This document shows positions 63,161 to 64,000 of a stretch of DNA of 64,000 nucleotides, one piece after another. The stretch lies in NCBI GenBank assembly GCA_028671895.1, contig CM053802.1, positions 17,553,631 to 17,617,630 on the forward strand, written 5' to 3'. The notes below the pieces were generated by a model. The model searched no databases, was not told where the DNA came from, and worked only from the letters and a program-made list of their open reading frames with translations. Position 1 is the first letter of the stretch. Every line of letters starts with the position of its first letter. This DNA is from Oenanthe sinensis (Eukaryota; Streptophyta; Magnoliopsida; Apiales; Apiaceae). The position numbers and the translations under genes are program-made.

Positions 63161-64000
63161 TGTTTGTACCAGATTTTCACCCACCGTCAGGACACGACTA
63201 CATCTAGACACGACGACAACATTATTGACAAAGAGTTACTGCTGACACGAAGGAACCCGACGGGAAGACTCGACGTCAAATTGGGTCGACACAATGGGTA
63301 CATGACAACTCAACGACAATGTGGCAGAAGCATGGAATAGTCAAATAATTGTCCTAATTTTTAGGAATGGGTTAACATCATATCACTAAAAGATAGGATC
63401 ATGGATGATTAATCTCCTACAAGTTAGGCACGTGCTGATAAGGCTAAGAGTGATTATATATCATCAAATTACAATATAAGAAATACACAAGTTATTACTT
63501 CTTCATAACTCAGCCTTGACACATACACACAAGACTTGACGACTACATAAAACACTAACATGAGCTGATCAAATCTACCCGTCGACCGACGACTCCTAAA
63601 ATCTAGGAGATAAACTAGGAACTTCTCCCTACATGCACGTGATCAAGGCTGTTACATGAAGATTAGCAACGGGAAGATGACTTCATTCAATTATAAATAC
63701 CAGCCAAAGTGAAGAGAAAAGGGATTCCACAACTTAGAGAGAAATTCAGCTTATATAGTCGACGAGTATATATACACTGTCAACGAGTACAAACTGCAAT
63801 GGACGTATAAGCTGTTTAGTACTTGTATTTTGATTTCTATCACTTGTAAATACTCAATCATCAGTTTTAGTGGATCATTTCGATTATGGAGAGTCTCACC
63901 CACGATTTTTAGCCTTTCACGAGGGTTTTCCACGTCATCAATTGCTTGTGTCGATTTCTTTCATTGTTCTTGTCCTTTACTTTTTTGTTCTTGTTTATAA
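63161..64000 (+). mobile_element. Start of an LTR, probably Ty3/gypsy type, cut by the window end
   Basis: TGTTTGTACCAG begins a long non-coding block with an LTR layout. A TATA box AATTATAAATACC lies at about 63689-63702, followed about 150-200 bases later by ATCATTTCGATTATGGAGAG and CACGAGGGTTTTCCACGTCA, phrases usual in the R/U5 part of plant gypsy LTRs. Repeated CGACGAC and GACACGAC words mark the first 150 bases. The 3' end, primer site and coding region would lie beyond the window. Confidence 0.5.

Noticed and set aside
63751..63933. 60-codon minus-strand frame
   Set aside because: It is within the non-coding part of the probable LTR and has no motif.

Overview
The window is plant nuclear DNA, most likely from a eudicot. 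Five protein genes can be read with confidence, all split by GT/AG introns. They sit in very AT-rich DNA that carries a copia retrotransposon, non-autonomous hAT elements, a Helitron-like element, solo or partial LTRs, a SINE and many microsatellites. One gene encodes a photosystem II subunit with a chloroplast transit peptide. The species cannot be fixed from the sequence alone. I saw no rRNA gene, intact tRNA gene or CRISPR array.

Layout: (1) 227-8730, minus strand: a membrane-anchored J-domain protein of 559 aa in nine exons, with a 3 kb last intron that holds a small transposon. (2) 9.5-22 kb: no conserved gene. Two near-identical 2 kb direct repeats (13906-15931 and 17949-19988) flank a 2 kb segment with a possible small gene whose product ends in a DLNxxP repression-type motif. 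A 0.9 kb hAT-like element follows at 21 kb. (3) 22858-23989, plus strand: PsbR of photosystem II, 142 aa in five exons. (4) 24598-29604, minus strand: a complete but dead Ty1/copia element with two LTRs, PBS and PPT; its gag-pol has stops, a frameshift and no YVDD motif in the reverse transcriptase. (5) 32007-32677: a hAT MITE with a perfect 8-bp target duplication. (6) 32962-35919, minus strand: RINT1/TIP20-family tether protein MAG2-like, 795 aa in four exons. (7) 36-42 kb: a Helitron-like element and microsatellites. (8) 42101-44830, minus strand: a NAC1-type transcription factor of 344 aa with a near-perfect miR164 site. (9) 44.8-50.8 kb: inverted-repeat element, hAT fragment, SINE, and 24-nt G and C tracts. 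(10) 50802-58725, minus strand: a METTL25-like methyltransferase of 556 aa in twelve exons, with MITEs in its introns. (11) 58.7-64 kb: no gene; a solo LTR and the start of another LTR element that runs off the window.

The genes are unrelated single-copy housekeeping or regulatory plant genes and form no pathway together. I worked out exon borders by joining reading frames across GT/AG sites and checking phase; each of the five models gives one uninterrupted frame. Family names come from recalled family motifs, not from a search.
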